From assembly GCA_002682825.1 (NCBI GenBank), contig NOKP01000021.1:62001-126000 (forward strand): a stretch of 64,000 nt of DNA, given 5' to 3'. Origin of the DNA: Neonectria sp. B-13 (Eukaryota > Ascomycota > Sordariomycetes > Hypocreales > Nectriaceae). The notes under the pieces were generated by a model. It saw nothing but the letters and a program-made list of their open reading frames with translations, was not told the DNA's origin and ran no database searches. Shown one piece after another: positions 35,130-44,592 of the stretch; position 1 is the stretch's first letter; every line of letters begins with the position of its first letter. Both the position numbers and the translations under genes were made by a program.

Positions 35130-35198
35130 CATGTGGGGTCCGTCAAAATTATCTGATTGATTGATTGATTGATTGATAAGAAGGTCCGACCCCACATG
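35130..35198. repeat. 11-bp inverted repeat flanking a TGAT microsatellite
   Basis: CATGTGGGGTC at 35130-35140 and its exact reverse complement GACCCCACATG at 35188-35198 enclose about 47 bases with roughly five TGAT units. As single strand it could fold into a hairpin. Confidence 0.7.
35149..35157 (-). promoter_or_regulatory. SreA-type GATA site (ATCAGATAA)
   Basis: The minus strand reads ATCAGATAA, an exact match to the ATCWGATAA motif bound by the siderophore repressor SreA/SRE and its relatives under iron-replete conditions. It is in the sidD-sidH intergenic region, about 2 kb upstream of the sidD start. About one match per window is expected by chance, so location is the main support. 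Confidence 0.35.
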
Positions 35199-35627
35199 AG
35201 CGCATTCCACAACCAAGAGCTAGTAGCATAAGTCCGAAGTACGCATGTTTCGTAATAAGGCAGAAAGAATACCGTGGCTTCAACGCCGTCAAGAGAATCG
35301 GCCGTGTATTTCCCCCGCTCGTTTGCCGACGGCACTGCCCCGAGCCGATGTCCTGCGGTTGCCCATGACAAGTTGTAGAGACATCCCCTACGAGTATTCG
35401 TAGCCAATTAGTACATTTTTGCTTGGAGCCGCACGTGGTGATGCACATAGAGGTTTAGGCGTAGCTCTGCTCCGTAAGATGCTGGTTAAACGCATTGCCG
35501 AGTATCTTGTAAGTACCGAAGGACACATTGATCGCAACTTGACGTCACAATCGTCGACGAGTAAATCTATCCAACGACACTCATCTATCCATTTTTTGTA
35601 TGCTCAAATCATTAACAAGACAACAGT

Positions 35628-36497
35628 TTACAGTTTGCTATCCACCCACCGAGGGGCTCTCTTTTCCACAAACGCCAGCAGTCCTTCAGAGAGATTGTCG
35701 CAATTGTTCAATGCCGAGTCCCACGTCTCGCACAACAAGCGACTTGCGTTTTCCGCGCTGCCGTCCTCCCACCCAGATATAACGCCGGCGCGAGCGATAA
35801 TAACGCTGTCGGGACTGTTGTTGATGATGGCCGTGGCATATTCCATGGCTACTTTGACAACAGGGCGCTCTAGCACCGCACAGTCTTGCGCAGCATCTTC
35901 TGTGATGGCGTTGACCAACCCCCACTCCTTCGCCTCTGCCGCCGTGATTTGTCTCCCCGTAAGCGCCAACTCCATTGCCCTGGGTCGGCCAATTGTTCTG
36001 GCGAGCCTTGGTAGAGAGCCCGCGTTGGGAACGACTCCCCTCTTCACCTCGGGAAGCCCAAAGGACGCACTCTTGGCCGCGATCAGGAGGTCGAGGTTCG
36101 CCAGTATTTCCATGCCCCCGCCCATGGCCAGTCCGTTCACCGCAGCGATGACGGGCTTCTTGCCGTGGCGCCGGGAGAGGGCGCCGAAGCCGGATGGCGG
36201 GTTCATCGGGCGGTCCTCAAGCTGTCCCTCCGCCCGACGGAGGTTGAGTTGGTTCCATTCCTTGAGGTCCATACCGGAACAAAAAGCGCGACCGGCTCCG
36301 GTGACGATGGCGCAGCGCAGTGATGGCTCACCATCGTACCACGAGAAGAGAGCCTCAAGCTCGTACTGCCCCGCACTGGTCATGGCATTGAGCATCCTGG
36401 GCCGGTTGAATACGACCAACATTAGATGCTGGGCTGGAAATGAGACCAGTCCATAAGTCTGTGGTGGGGGCTGCCGTTTAAACACATGCTGGGCCAT
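35628..36497 (-). CDS. sidH: Peroxisomal enoyl-CoA hydratase/isomerase of siderophore synthesis (SidH)
   Basis: A single exon of 289 aa starting at the ATG at 36497. It is a crotonase-fold protein: AGRAFCSGMDLKEW (about 68-81) and NGLAMGGGME (about 121-130) form the two oxyanion-hole strands, and FGLPEVKRGVVPNAG follows. The last three residues are SKL, a canonical PTS1. In Aspergillus, SidH is a peroxisomal enoyl-CoA hydratase that dehydrates mevalonyl-CoA to anhydromevalonyl-CoA for the acyl arm of fusarinine. The location between sidD and sidF, the size and the SKL end all fit. It reads in the same direction as sidD and away from sidF, with about 3.1 kb of DNA upstream. An unrelated crotonase with another substrate is the alternative, but the context makes it unlikely. 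Confidence 0.9.
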   Translation of the reverse strand: MAQHVFKRQPPPQTYGLVSFPAQHLMLVVFNRPRMLNAMTSAGQYELEALFSWYDGEPSLRCAIVTGAGRAFCSGMDLKEWNQLNLRRAEGQLEDRPMNPPSGFGALSRRHGKKPVIAAVNGLAMGGGMEILANLDLLIAAKSASFGLPEVKRGVVPNAGSLPRLARTIGRPRAMELALTGRQITAAEAKEWGLVNAITEDAAQDCAVLERPVVKVAMEYATAIINNSPDSVIIARAGVISGWEDGSAENASRLLCETWDSALNNCDNLSEGLLAFVEKRAPRWVDSKL

Positions 36498-39400
36498 TGC
36501 GACGGGAGGGTGCGTAAAGTGTGAGGCCGATTCGTGCAGCTGCTCGATGGGTGAAGCTTCTTATTGCAGGCGACGTTGCGCTGTCGCAGTGGTTATACCA
36601 CGTAGGCTGGGCAAGGCAGTGAGTGCCAAGTAAGAATATCTAGTTAATGGGACACTTGCAATCCAAGCAGCAAGATGTGGACATGACCCATCTCAACGGT
36701 CTTGAGAGCTCATACCCCTGCGTCACATGTACTTGTACGGATGCATGATCGATCAACAACTCAAAGCCGAGAGCCTCGGTAAGGCGACAGACAAAATTGG
36801 CATCGGACCTGGACCGGGCTGTTGAAGCGTGCAGGAGGAAGCAGAACCGAGACTCGATTTGCTTCTATAGCGACCCCCACGGAACTGAAGAACACACCTC
36901 CTTAGCCCTGAACATCCTGGTTTGGCCTAGCAGACAACACCCTTGAGCAACCTCCCGTTCGAGTTACATGCATTAGGACAGGGACGCGCCAAGCGTGTGT
37001 CGCGCCACGACGCAAGAGGGAGCCTTCTCCACAACACCCTGGCGCACCCACTTCAACTTCTCCGAGTCAGCAGGTTTATCAGATGGGATGGTTCCACTGA
37101 TGGACGCCGATTCGGCTCGGCGCATCGGCACCTTCGCCACGGAGTGGAGTAAGCAATTGGTCGCAATGACCGGTGTGTGTTTGGCCACGGGAGATACGAG
37201 ATGCTTTGGTCCTCTTAGGCTCTCAGGCTCTCCGGCTCTCCAGTCCAGTCAAAGGTTTCCAGCTATTTTTCACCCATCTAATCAATCACATCTAATCTCC
37301 GCTGCTGATCTCCACCTAAGCAAGTTTCAATGCGACACAGCCTTTCTAGTGCATTTGAGGGTCCACACAAGCAGAACCCGATATCGGGTGATGGCCTGGA
37401 CGAAAATTGATGCAAATTGTGCCCTATGTAAGAAATATCATGTACTTTGGGTCACGATGTTTATTCGGCTTTCATCAATCATGGAAAACCCAACCAAGTT
37501 TAACATTTAGTCATTAGTTACGGTACATCGCTTGCGAATGGGTCACTAGAACCCCTTCACGATTTGGGACGATGCTCATCGATGGCGTCAACAATCGAGC
37601 TTGCGACAAATGTCGCCGCAACTGGATAATAACCAGCGAATAATCTGCAGAGGCACCTCGAAAACAGTCGAAAACGGTCTCTCCAGCCTTTTATTCGCCT
37701 ACGGTCGCCGATCAATAACGATGCCTTCGCTGGTGCCGGTAAAACTTGGGAGTGCTGGGCAGGCCCGATGGCGTCGAGTGCTATGGTGGCTACAAATAGA
37801 GCCGGCCGAAGTCCAACAGAGGCGCCAGAGGTGACTGAGCACATGTCTCCGTGTTCAAGGATATTCTCGACCTCAGCTGAATGATGCAGCTGTAGCAATT
37901 GAAATTGCGCCATGTTTCATTGTCCCACAGCCCGCCTCAGGCGCTGGAGAACATGGTCAGATCTGTCGGTGAAGAAGAACGCGCGACGCAGAACGAGGAG
38001 CCCGGATAAGAGCTCGGAGGACTCTATTCGGGCGAAGGCAGAGCGCCACTCGACCCGAAGAGCATCGAAGCATTTTCCTAGATCCTGGAACGCTGCTCAT
38101 AATGGTGTACGGTCATCAGATCAACATCCCAAACAGCAGACATCATCGTCACAGAGATCGTTTTTGCCGTCAAAGAAGGGAAGCCTCGCGTGGGCTTTCG
38201 CTGGTACAAATATCGGGCCCCAGAGCACATTGCAGGTGATTCCGTTCACTTTCACATAATGGCGCATCGTTCATGAAGGAAGTATGCGATGCATACGGCC
38301 ACGCCCATTGTGACGATCATCTGACCTAACACAACCTTGTCTGACTTCATCAAGCTTCCCCACAGCTTCTTCTCCAACCCTGTGGTTGAGATCCAACCTA
38401 CCATTTAACCTTGAGATCTGCTTACTTCCTGAGGTGCAGCGACTCTTTTTGATGCACCTGAGCTAACTGGCCGCTTTGCCAATAGCGGCTCTTGTAGATG
38501 CAAGGCGGACGGCAGCTGGGTTGTCTCATAATTTGCCGCAGGTAAACACAACTACCGGCCCAACGGCAATCAGTAGTAGTTGCTTGCCTGCTAGCATTCG
38601 TATCCCTGCCCATCTAGGAATGTGAATCGTCGACATGGCTCATTCGCAGGTCTGGATGCCCCATGCCATGGAGCCTTTGGATAGCGCCCTCTCTATAAAG
38701 AAATTAGCGGACAAATACCGCCTTTTAGCTGTCGCGGCATGGCCGTCAGTACCCGCCTGCTGGGTACTTCGTAGCGCGTATGCACTTAGTGCCGGTGCAA
38801 ATAATAACGCAGAAATCCGGACTGAGGCACGATGGCCGCCTGTGTTCCGTAGCGTTCCGATCTTATCAATCTCACGCCATTTTATTACGGGGTTTATGGA
38901 GTAAATCCCTGGTGTTTTTGCTTCCCTTGGGCTAGTGGCCGCGCACCTTTCCCACTTGGAGACCAGCGGCGTGGTCCTAGCATGAATGACGATGCAATTG
39001 GAAAATAATCCAGAGCTGGCTACTGGAGTCCTGCTCCGTCTATTGTTGCATGCTTCTCTGCAATTCGCGGGTTTTGCATGACGGGCTACTTTGGTTTGTC
39101 ACACATGTGGGGGCGGCAACCACTTCGTCTTTGCCGATATACCCGCTCTGAGGTGTCGCTCCCACAAGACTGGCCTTGCACTGGTTGTACTATGTACGTC
39201 GAAAAAGACATGGTCGTTATGTTATGTTGGCTCTAATGTTTACACAGCCGCGAATTGCATTGGCTAACTCGTGCCAGGAGAAAGCCCTGGCTCATAGTAA
39301 AGTTGGTTGGTTTTCGATATGTTTACCGGATTGGTCCTTTATTAATCTGGCTACACGGGGAAGAAGGTTGTTTCTTTTCTTCGATCTGCAGCGCCAGATC

Positions 39401-39644
39401 CGATTGGGTCTAACGGAGGCCGACATTGCGCATCGCCGAGCATAGTCAGCCATTATTTTGGGAGGTTCCATGCATGTACTGTACGGACACAGAGAGGGTG
39501 GAACCTTGAGTAGCCTGGCAACCCGTTTCGCCGCCGAGGTCGGTCGTAATTTCACCCGAGTACGGTATATATCTGTAGCTGCGACGGGGCGGCGCGGTTT
39601 GTCAATTTTCGTGACGAGCAAACATCCATCAATTGTCCGTCGCA
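36498..39644. other. Long divergent intergenic region between sidH and sidF
   Basis: About 3.1 kb that must contain the promoters of both sidH (leftward) and sidF (rightward). One exact SreA-type GATA site lies at 37076-37084. No gene is supported. Short protein-like stretches near 37570-38250 have frame breaks and no secure domain. Confidence 0.45.
37076..37084 (-). promoter_or_regulatory. SreA-type GATA site (ATCTGATAA)
   Basis: TTATCAGAT on the plus strand is ATCTGATAA on the minus strand, an exact ATCWGATAA match. It lies about 580 bases upstream of the sidH start, in the divergent sidH/sidF intergenic DNA, the expected place for an iron-responsive repressor site. Confidence 0.45.
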
Positions 39645-40931
39645 ATGGCTTCAGATCCCTTCCAACAGTCGGCGCCAATCAAGGTCTGCCTCCCTCATCC
39701 CTATCTCACAACGTACTACCTCGAGCGTGCGGGCGAGGTGGTCAATGGCAGTCAGTCGTACCAGCTGCGAATAGCCAGCGACTCTGCCGGTGGCACGGCA
39801 TTTCCCCAGCCTCTGCACAACGACAAGGTGCGCTTCAGCAAACTGGCGCCCGTCGAGGCCGACAACATCGATGAGGCCAACAACACTCCTTGGGCGATTG
39901 CGCGACGAAGCCCGGTCTGGGCCATGAGCTGGCCGGGTGAGGAGCTGCCGACTGTGGCTCAGGCGTGGCTGTTCCTGTACACCTTCTTCACCATCCAGAA
40001 CGAAGCGGAATCCTTCCGGCTTCGCCTACAAGGCTCCGGTGCTGGCCATCTGGCCAAGTCGCTGCTGTCGTCCATGGTGGCCCTCGAACACAAACACCCC
40101 GCCGACGCCGCGGTGCCGTTGGAAGACGAGGTGCTGATCCTCCGCAGCGCCTTTTGGCAGGGATGCGCCTCGCCGCTGGGATCACAGCCCATCTGGCTTC
40201 CCACGTGGAAATCTGCCAACATCGTCCCTCACCTCGAATACGCCTTGATGCCGACGGGCGACACGTTTCTGCGCCACCCGCGACGGTGCGAGAAGCCCAC
40301 GCCGGGCACCCTCGTCTACAGCCGGTACATTCCCACTCTGGACGAGCACTTCTCGCTCATGGCGGTGGACTACGAGAACCCCGTCCACCTCGACCTCTTC
40401 CACACATGGCAGAACGACCCCCGCGTGGCCAAGGGTTGGATGGAGAGCGGCACCCTGGAGCACCACCGGGGCTACCTCCGCGCGATGCACGAGGACCCCC
40501 ATACGTTTGCTGTCTTCGGCTGCTTCAACGATACACCGTTTGCCTACTTTGAGATTTACTGGGCCAAGGAGGACAAGATGGGCGCGCACTACGCGTCCGA
40601 CAACTTCGATCGCGGCCGCCATGCGCTTGTCGGTGACGACTCGTTCCGCGGTCGCCATCGGGTCATGGCCTGGTGGCCCAGTGTGGAGCACTTCGTCTTT
40701 CTCGACGACCATCGCACCGAGAACGTCGTGGGCGAGCCGAGGCTGTCCAACGAGAAGATTCTAATGTATGAGTACATGTTTGGACTGCACCAGGCCAAGT
40801 GGATGGATTTGCCGCATAAGAGGGCCAACCTCGTCGTCTGCTCGAGAGAGCGCTTCTTCCAGCTGTGTCCGTTCGACCAAGCTCTACCGCGTATCGCAGG
40901 TACCAGCTTTGGGTTTGAGCCGAAGCTGTAA
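39645..40931 (+). CDS. sidF: N5-hydroxyornithine transacylase (SidF, GNAT/IucB-like)
   Basis: A single exon of 428 aa. The ATG at 39645 is in good context (cgcaATGg) and is preferred to a GTG 12 bases upstream. The C-terminal half has the GNAT/siderophore acyltransferase features of the SidF family. Examples are HTWQNDPRVAKGWME, TFAVFGCFNDTPFAYFEIYW (about 285-305, acyl-CoA-binding region) and HFVFLDDHRTENVVGEPR. In Aspergillus SidF transfers the anhydromevalonyl group from CoA to N5-hydroxyornithine in peroxisomes. The protein ends in PKL, one residue away from a canonical PTS1, which is consistent with peroxisomal import but not proof. It is somewhat shorter than the roughly 460 aa I recall for the Aspergillus protein. 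It heads the rightward half of the cluster with mirB. The sequence is markedly GC-richer than the flanking intergenic DNA, as expected of an expressed gene. Confidence 0.9.
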   Translation: MASDPFQQSAPIKVCLPHPYLTTYYLERAGEVVNGSQSYQLRIASDSAGGTAFPQPLHNDKVRFSKLAPVEADNIDEANNTPWAIARRSPVWAMSWPGEELPTVAQAWLFLYTFFTIQNEAESFRLRLQGSGAGHLAKSLLSSMVALEHKHPADAAVPLEDEVLILRSAFWQGCASPLGSQPIWLPTWKSANIVPHLEYALMPTGDTFLRHPRRCEKPTPGTLVYSRYIPTLDEHFSLMAVDYENPVHLDLFHTWQNDPRVAKGWMESGTLEHHRGYLRAMHEDPHTFAVFGCFNDTPFAYFEIYWAKEDKMGAHYASDNFDRGRHALVGDDSFRGRHRVMAWWPSVEHFVFLDDHRTENVVGEPRLSNEKILMYEYMFGLHQAKWMDLPHKRANLVVCSRERFFQLCPFDQALPRIAGTSFGFEPKL

Positions 40932-41915
40932 CGAGGTGATACCTAATGAATGGGGAGACGGTACGGTTTACTGTTATGCACGGTTAGATAGATGATACGT
41001 ATAACCATGTTCCAACCCATTAAATCTTTTTTCTCTTGGCCCAGATGGATGACCTCCACTGACGGAGCTAGTGAGGCCATGTGAGGCCTGTTAACTCGCT
41101 GTGCTTCATCATGACGGCGATATTTGCTATTCACGAGACCTCTGTTGGCTAAGCAGTTCCCCCACGCCGCCTGATGAACTCTTAGTCCCTAAACTTAAAA
41201 CTCAGGGTTAATTGTTCTGGTCCAGGCTCTCGGAGATGCGTGCTGTTCCCACTGCAGCGAGAGTGGGCTCACCGGCCAGCAATGTGGATCCATCAAATTG
41301 AATCGATCAGATTAGATGAAAATTCTTCTTTACGCGGCATTTGTCCGCCAATCAACAGGGCGGGAGCTCAATATAGAGCCAACAGCTTACCTCCCCGCCA
41401 GCTTAATTCAGGACGCACGACCGGGGCGTGGGACTAGTTACGTAACATGCAGCCGACCTCGGCGAACTGGCGGGCTTCAAAGGGCATCTTGGCAGTCGAA
41501 TAGCATCTTGGCATTTGCGTGGCATTCAAGAGTAGCATCTTGGCACTCGAGTAGCACTCAAGTGGCACTCTAGTGTAATTCAGATGGCACACAAGTGGTG
41601 CTACACTGCTCAAGCTTCCCATTCTCGGGAGCAGCTTGTCCTAACGGGCTGCCGCTACTTGATCCAGACCGTCTCGGCGCATGACCATGGCACTAGAATG
41701 AAGCCATTCACTGATCTAATCTAATCAGATGCTCCCTTGCAAAAAGAACCATGTCGACAACGTTGAGTGGAACTGCAAGCTGAAGAGGCACTAGTTGCCA
41801 GGGGGGGTCATTCTTATTTTCAAGCATAAAGATCTCCTCCCCTTTGCTTTCCCATCTCATCACGCTCTCTGTACCTTCAGCTTTGTCTATATCATTCATC
41901 AACTAAAGTGAAATC
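40932..41915. other. Intergenic between sidF and mirB
   Basis: About 1 kb holding the sidF 3' flank and the mirB promoter. A block of short degenerate repeats lies at 41484-41605. I found no exact SreA-type site here. Confidence 0.5.
41484..41605 (+). repeat. Degenerate short tandem repeats upstream of mirB
   Basis: GCATCTTGGCA occurs at 41484, 41503 and 41535. It is followed by related GCACTCAAGTGGCACTC and GGCACACAAGTGG units, an irregular minisatellite with units of about 19-32 bases. Confidence 0.55.
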
Positions 41916-43904
41916 ATGGGACTCCCCCAGATCTTCCGGCGGACGTCCAAGAACGACCCGGCCACCGAGGTTGCGGTTCATACCATCACCGAAGCAGAGA
42001 AGGATTTGGCCACTGGCTCCGCCACCGCAACCAAAGCCAACGATGACCCAGAGCTATCAGATCACGTTGATGATGATGCCCAACGTGGTGTTCAGAATGT
42101 CGAGGCCGTCACTATGACCTGGTCCAAGAAGTCGCTCTACACTGCCTTCTTCCTGTATGTTCCTGCCACCCTTCCCTTCCCAACGGGCTGTACGCGCGCG
42201 TGTGTCTTATCGCCTCCAGCTGACATCGTTCCTGTTCGATAGTATCTGGTTGCTTTACTTCGTCAATGCAATGCAATCGTCGATTTTGAACAACTTGATC
42301 CCCTTTGTCACTAGCGACTTCGAAAGTCACTCCCTGTTGGCCGTCATTTACATTGTCGCAAATGCTATGACCGCTGCCGTGTATATCCCGTTGGCTAAGA
42401 TCCTGGATCTCTGGGGTCGAGCCGAAGGCTTTGCTATCATGACGCTTTTCGCTACTCTGGGCATGATCATTATGGCCACCTGCCACAATCTTCCCGTATT
42501 CTGTGCCGCCTATGTAAGACAGCCGATACCCAGTGTAAAGAACCGGAACGTACTAATCGCTGGGATATTAGGTGTTCTACTCTGTTGGATTCGGAGGTAT
42601 GACGTACTGTGTCGACGTCATCACCGCCGATGCGTCCAAATTGAAGAACCGAGCTTTGGCTTACGCTTTCACGTCCTCTCCTTATATGATCACAGCATTC
42701 GCTGGAGCCAAAGCGGCTGAGGAGTTCTACGAAAACGTCAGCTGGCGATGGGGTTTCGGCTGCTTTGCCATCATCTTCCCTTGTGTGGCCGCACCCTTGT
42801 TTATCCTACTGAAGCTTAACCTTCGCAAGGCTGAGAATGCAGGACTCCTGGCTAGAGAGCCCAGCGGTAGGACCTTCTTGCAGAGTGTTTGGCACTATGC
42901 CATTGAGTTCGATGGTAAATGACTCCGTCTTTTCAACAGTCACTCATTGCTGGAAACTAACTTGCTGTATAGGGCTTGGTGTCTTCTTGTTCGGCTCCGG
43001 ACTCACCGTGTTCCTGCTTCCATTTACTCTCGCCGAGTCAGCTCCCAATGGCTGGAAGTCAGGTTATATCATTGCTATGATTGTTGTCGGATTTGTCGTG
43101 CTCGTCGCCTTTGGCCTGCACGAGGCATACACAGCCCCCAAGCCATTCATCAAGGCCCAGTTTCTGATGGATCGGACTGTTGTCGGCGCATGCCTGCTTG
43201 ACGCAACGTACCAGATTTCCTACTACTGCTGGGCTCTCTACTTTACTTCCTTCTTGCAGGTGGTCAATAACCTCTCTGTGGCTGAGGCTGGGTACATTTC
43301 CAACACTTTCAACGTCGTCTCTGGTGTGCTTTTGATCATAACCGGCTTCTCGATTCGCTACAGCGGCCGCTTCAAGTGGCTCTTGTACGGTGGTGTGCCG
43401 CTTTACATCTTTGCTCTTGGCTTGATGATTCACTTCCGCAATCCCAGCCCGAACGTTGGGTATATTGTCATGTGCCAGATCTTCATCGCTATTGGTGGCA
43501 GCATCTTTATCATCTGCCAGCAGCTCGCGGTGCTAGCTGCCGTCGACCACCAGCACGTTGCTGCTGTCCTTGCTTTGCTGTTTGTCGTTGGCACGACTGG
43601 CGGTGCTATCGGCAACACCATCTCTGGTGCAATTTGGACCAACACATTTAAGAAGGGCCTCCTGATGTATCTCCCAGAGTCAGCTATGGAGAACATTGAC
43701 ATGATTTACGTCGACCTCCCCACGCAGCTAAGCTACGCGATAGGGACCCCCGAGAGACTGGGTATCCAGAAGGCATACGGATATGCCCAAACCAGAATGC
43801 TTGCTGCTGGAACTGGCATCATGTCCCTGTCGTTCATCTGGGCCTTGTTGATTAAGAACATTAATGTTGCTGAGAAGAAGCAAACCAAGGGCATGGTCTT
43901 TTAA
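41916..43904 (+). CDS. mirB: MFS siderophore-iron transporter (MirB type)
   Basis: Four exons (41916-42154, 42243-42513, 42572-42914, 42973-43904) with GT-AG introns of 88, 58 and 58 bases give 594 aa. A hydrophilic acidic N-terminus of about 75 residues precedes roughly 14 hydrophobic segments, the layout of the fungal siderophore-iron transporter branch of the major facilitator superfamily. Recognisable pieces are FVNAMQSSILNNLIPFVTSD after the first segment, ILDLWGRAEGF in the loop between segments 2 and 3, and GGMTYCVDVITAD. Also seen are VSWRWGFGCFAIIFPC and the late TTGGAIGNTISGAIWTN. MirB imports ferri-triacetylfusarinine C in Aspergillus. Position beside sidF and sidD argues for uptake of the siderophore made here. 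The exact ligand cannot be read from sequence. Confidence 0.9.
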
Positions 43905-44592
43905 GTCTTCGACGGTCTATTATAGGGAGTTACTCTTCAACGATAATACGCCGATTCATTCTCGAGCCGCTCCTGTTTTATCTGAACTCTTGTTGCTCTT
44001 GTTCTTACAGACTGAATTTGTGGGCCTGATTCAACATTCTTGGCAAAAGGACGGAGCAGCTGAGCACATGTATGGCTTAGTTGTTAGGGTGGCTGAGATA
44101 AAGTGTCGGTTCGGTGGTACGTATCACGTTTAATGGGCAAAGATTGGAATGTAATTGACTTGCCATTTCTGTTCACGAAACAATATGCCTTGGAAATTCG
44201 GGGTTCCAATAGTGCGTGATCGAAGCTGCCTTCAACCTTGTGAAGGCTTGAAGGGCTGGGCGTCAATATGCTATTCAACTCCAAAGGCTCATTGCACCTT
44301 GCATAATAATACTTTGCTACCTTTTGCTTCGTCTTAAAATGCCTCCCCGATTAAAGAAGCCAGCTTTCCCAATGTCACTGCACCTCTTAGAACTAGAACA
44401 TGAGACAGCTGTTGTTTTACAGCTAGTTGAGGTGTTCTCTAAGCTGGCTGAGAATTTTCACAGCCTTACTGAGCTTAGAATTGAAAAGTAAATACATCAC
44501 TTCACATTAAAACACTTCGATTGAATGGGCGACATTGCAAACACCTGCGAAACTTATAGTTTGAGTGAAGTTCACTAAAGCCAACACGTTAT
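43905..44592. other. Intergenic between converging mirB and GT90 genes
   Basis: 3' flanks of two converging genes. I see no coding signal. A short stretch with acidic open frame near 44340-44490 lacks any recognisable domain. Confidence 0.45.

Larger units (their letters stand above)
33157..35627. other. Intergenic between sidD and sidH, repeat-bearing
   Basis: About 2.5 kb upstream of sidD and downstream of sidH. It contains a (CGTCY)6 microsatellite at 33796-33825, three degenerate tandem repeats at 34126-34510, and an inverted repeat around a TGAT run at 35130-35198 that includes a SreA-like site. No supported gene. Open frames at 33446-33844 and 34480-34920 are low-complexity or lack domain signal. 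Confidence 0.5.

Noticed and set aside
35419..36456. A 345-residue plus-strand open frame across sidH
   Set aside because: It is antisense to the well-supported SidH gene, is rich in Ser, Pro and Arg and has no domain. It is a by-product of the codon use of SidH.
37590..38260. A possible Zn2Cys6 start (ACDKCRRN) and downstream protein-like text between sidH and sidF
   Set aside because: The third and later cysteines are missing in every frame and stops follow at once, so a cluster regulator relic cannot be supported.
40182..40712. Long minus-strand and second-frame open stretches inside sidF
   Set aside because: The gene is GC-rich, which opens other frames; these products are low-complexity and domain-free.
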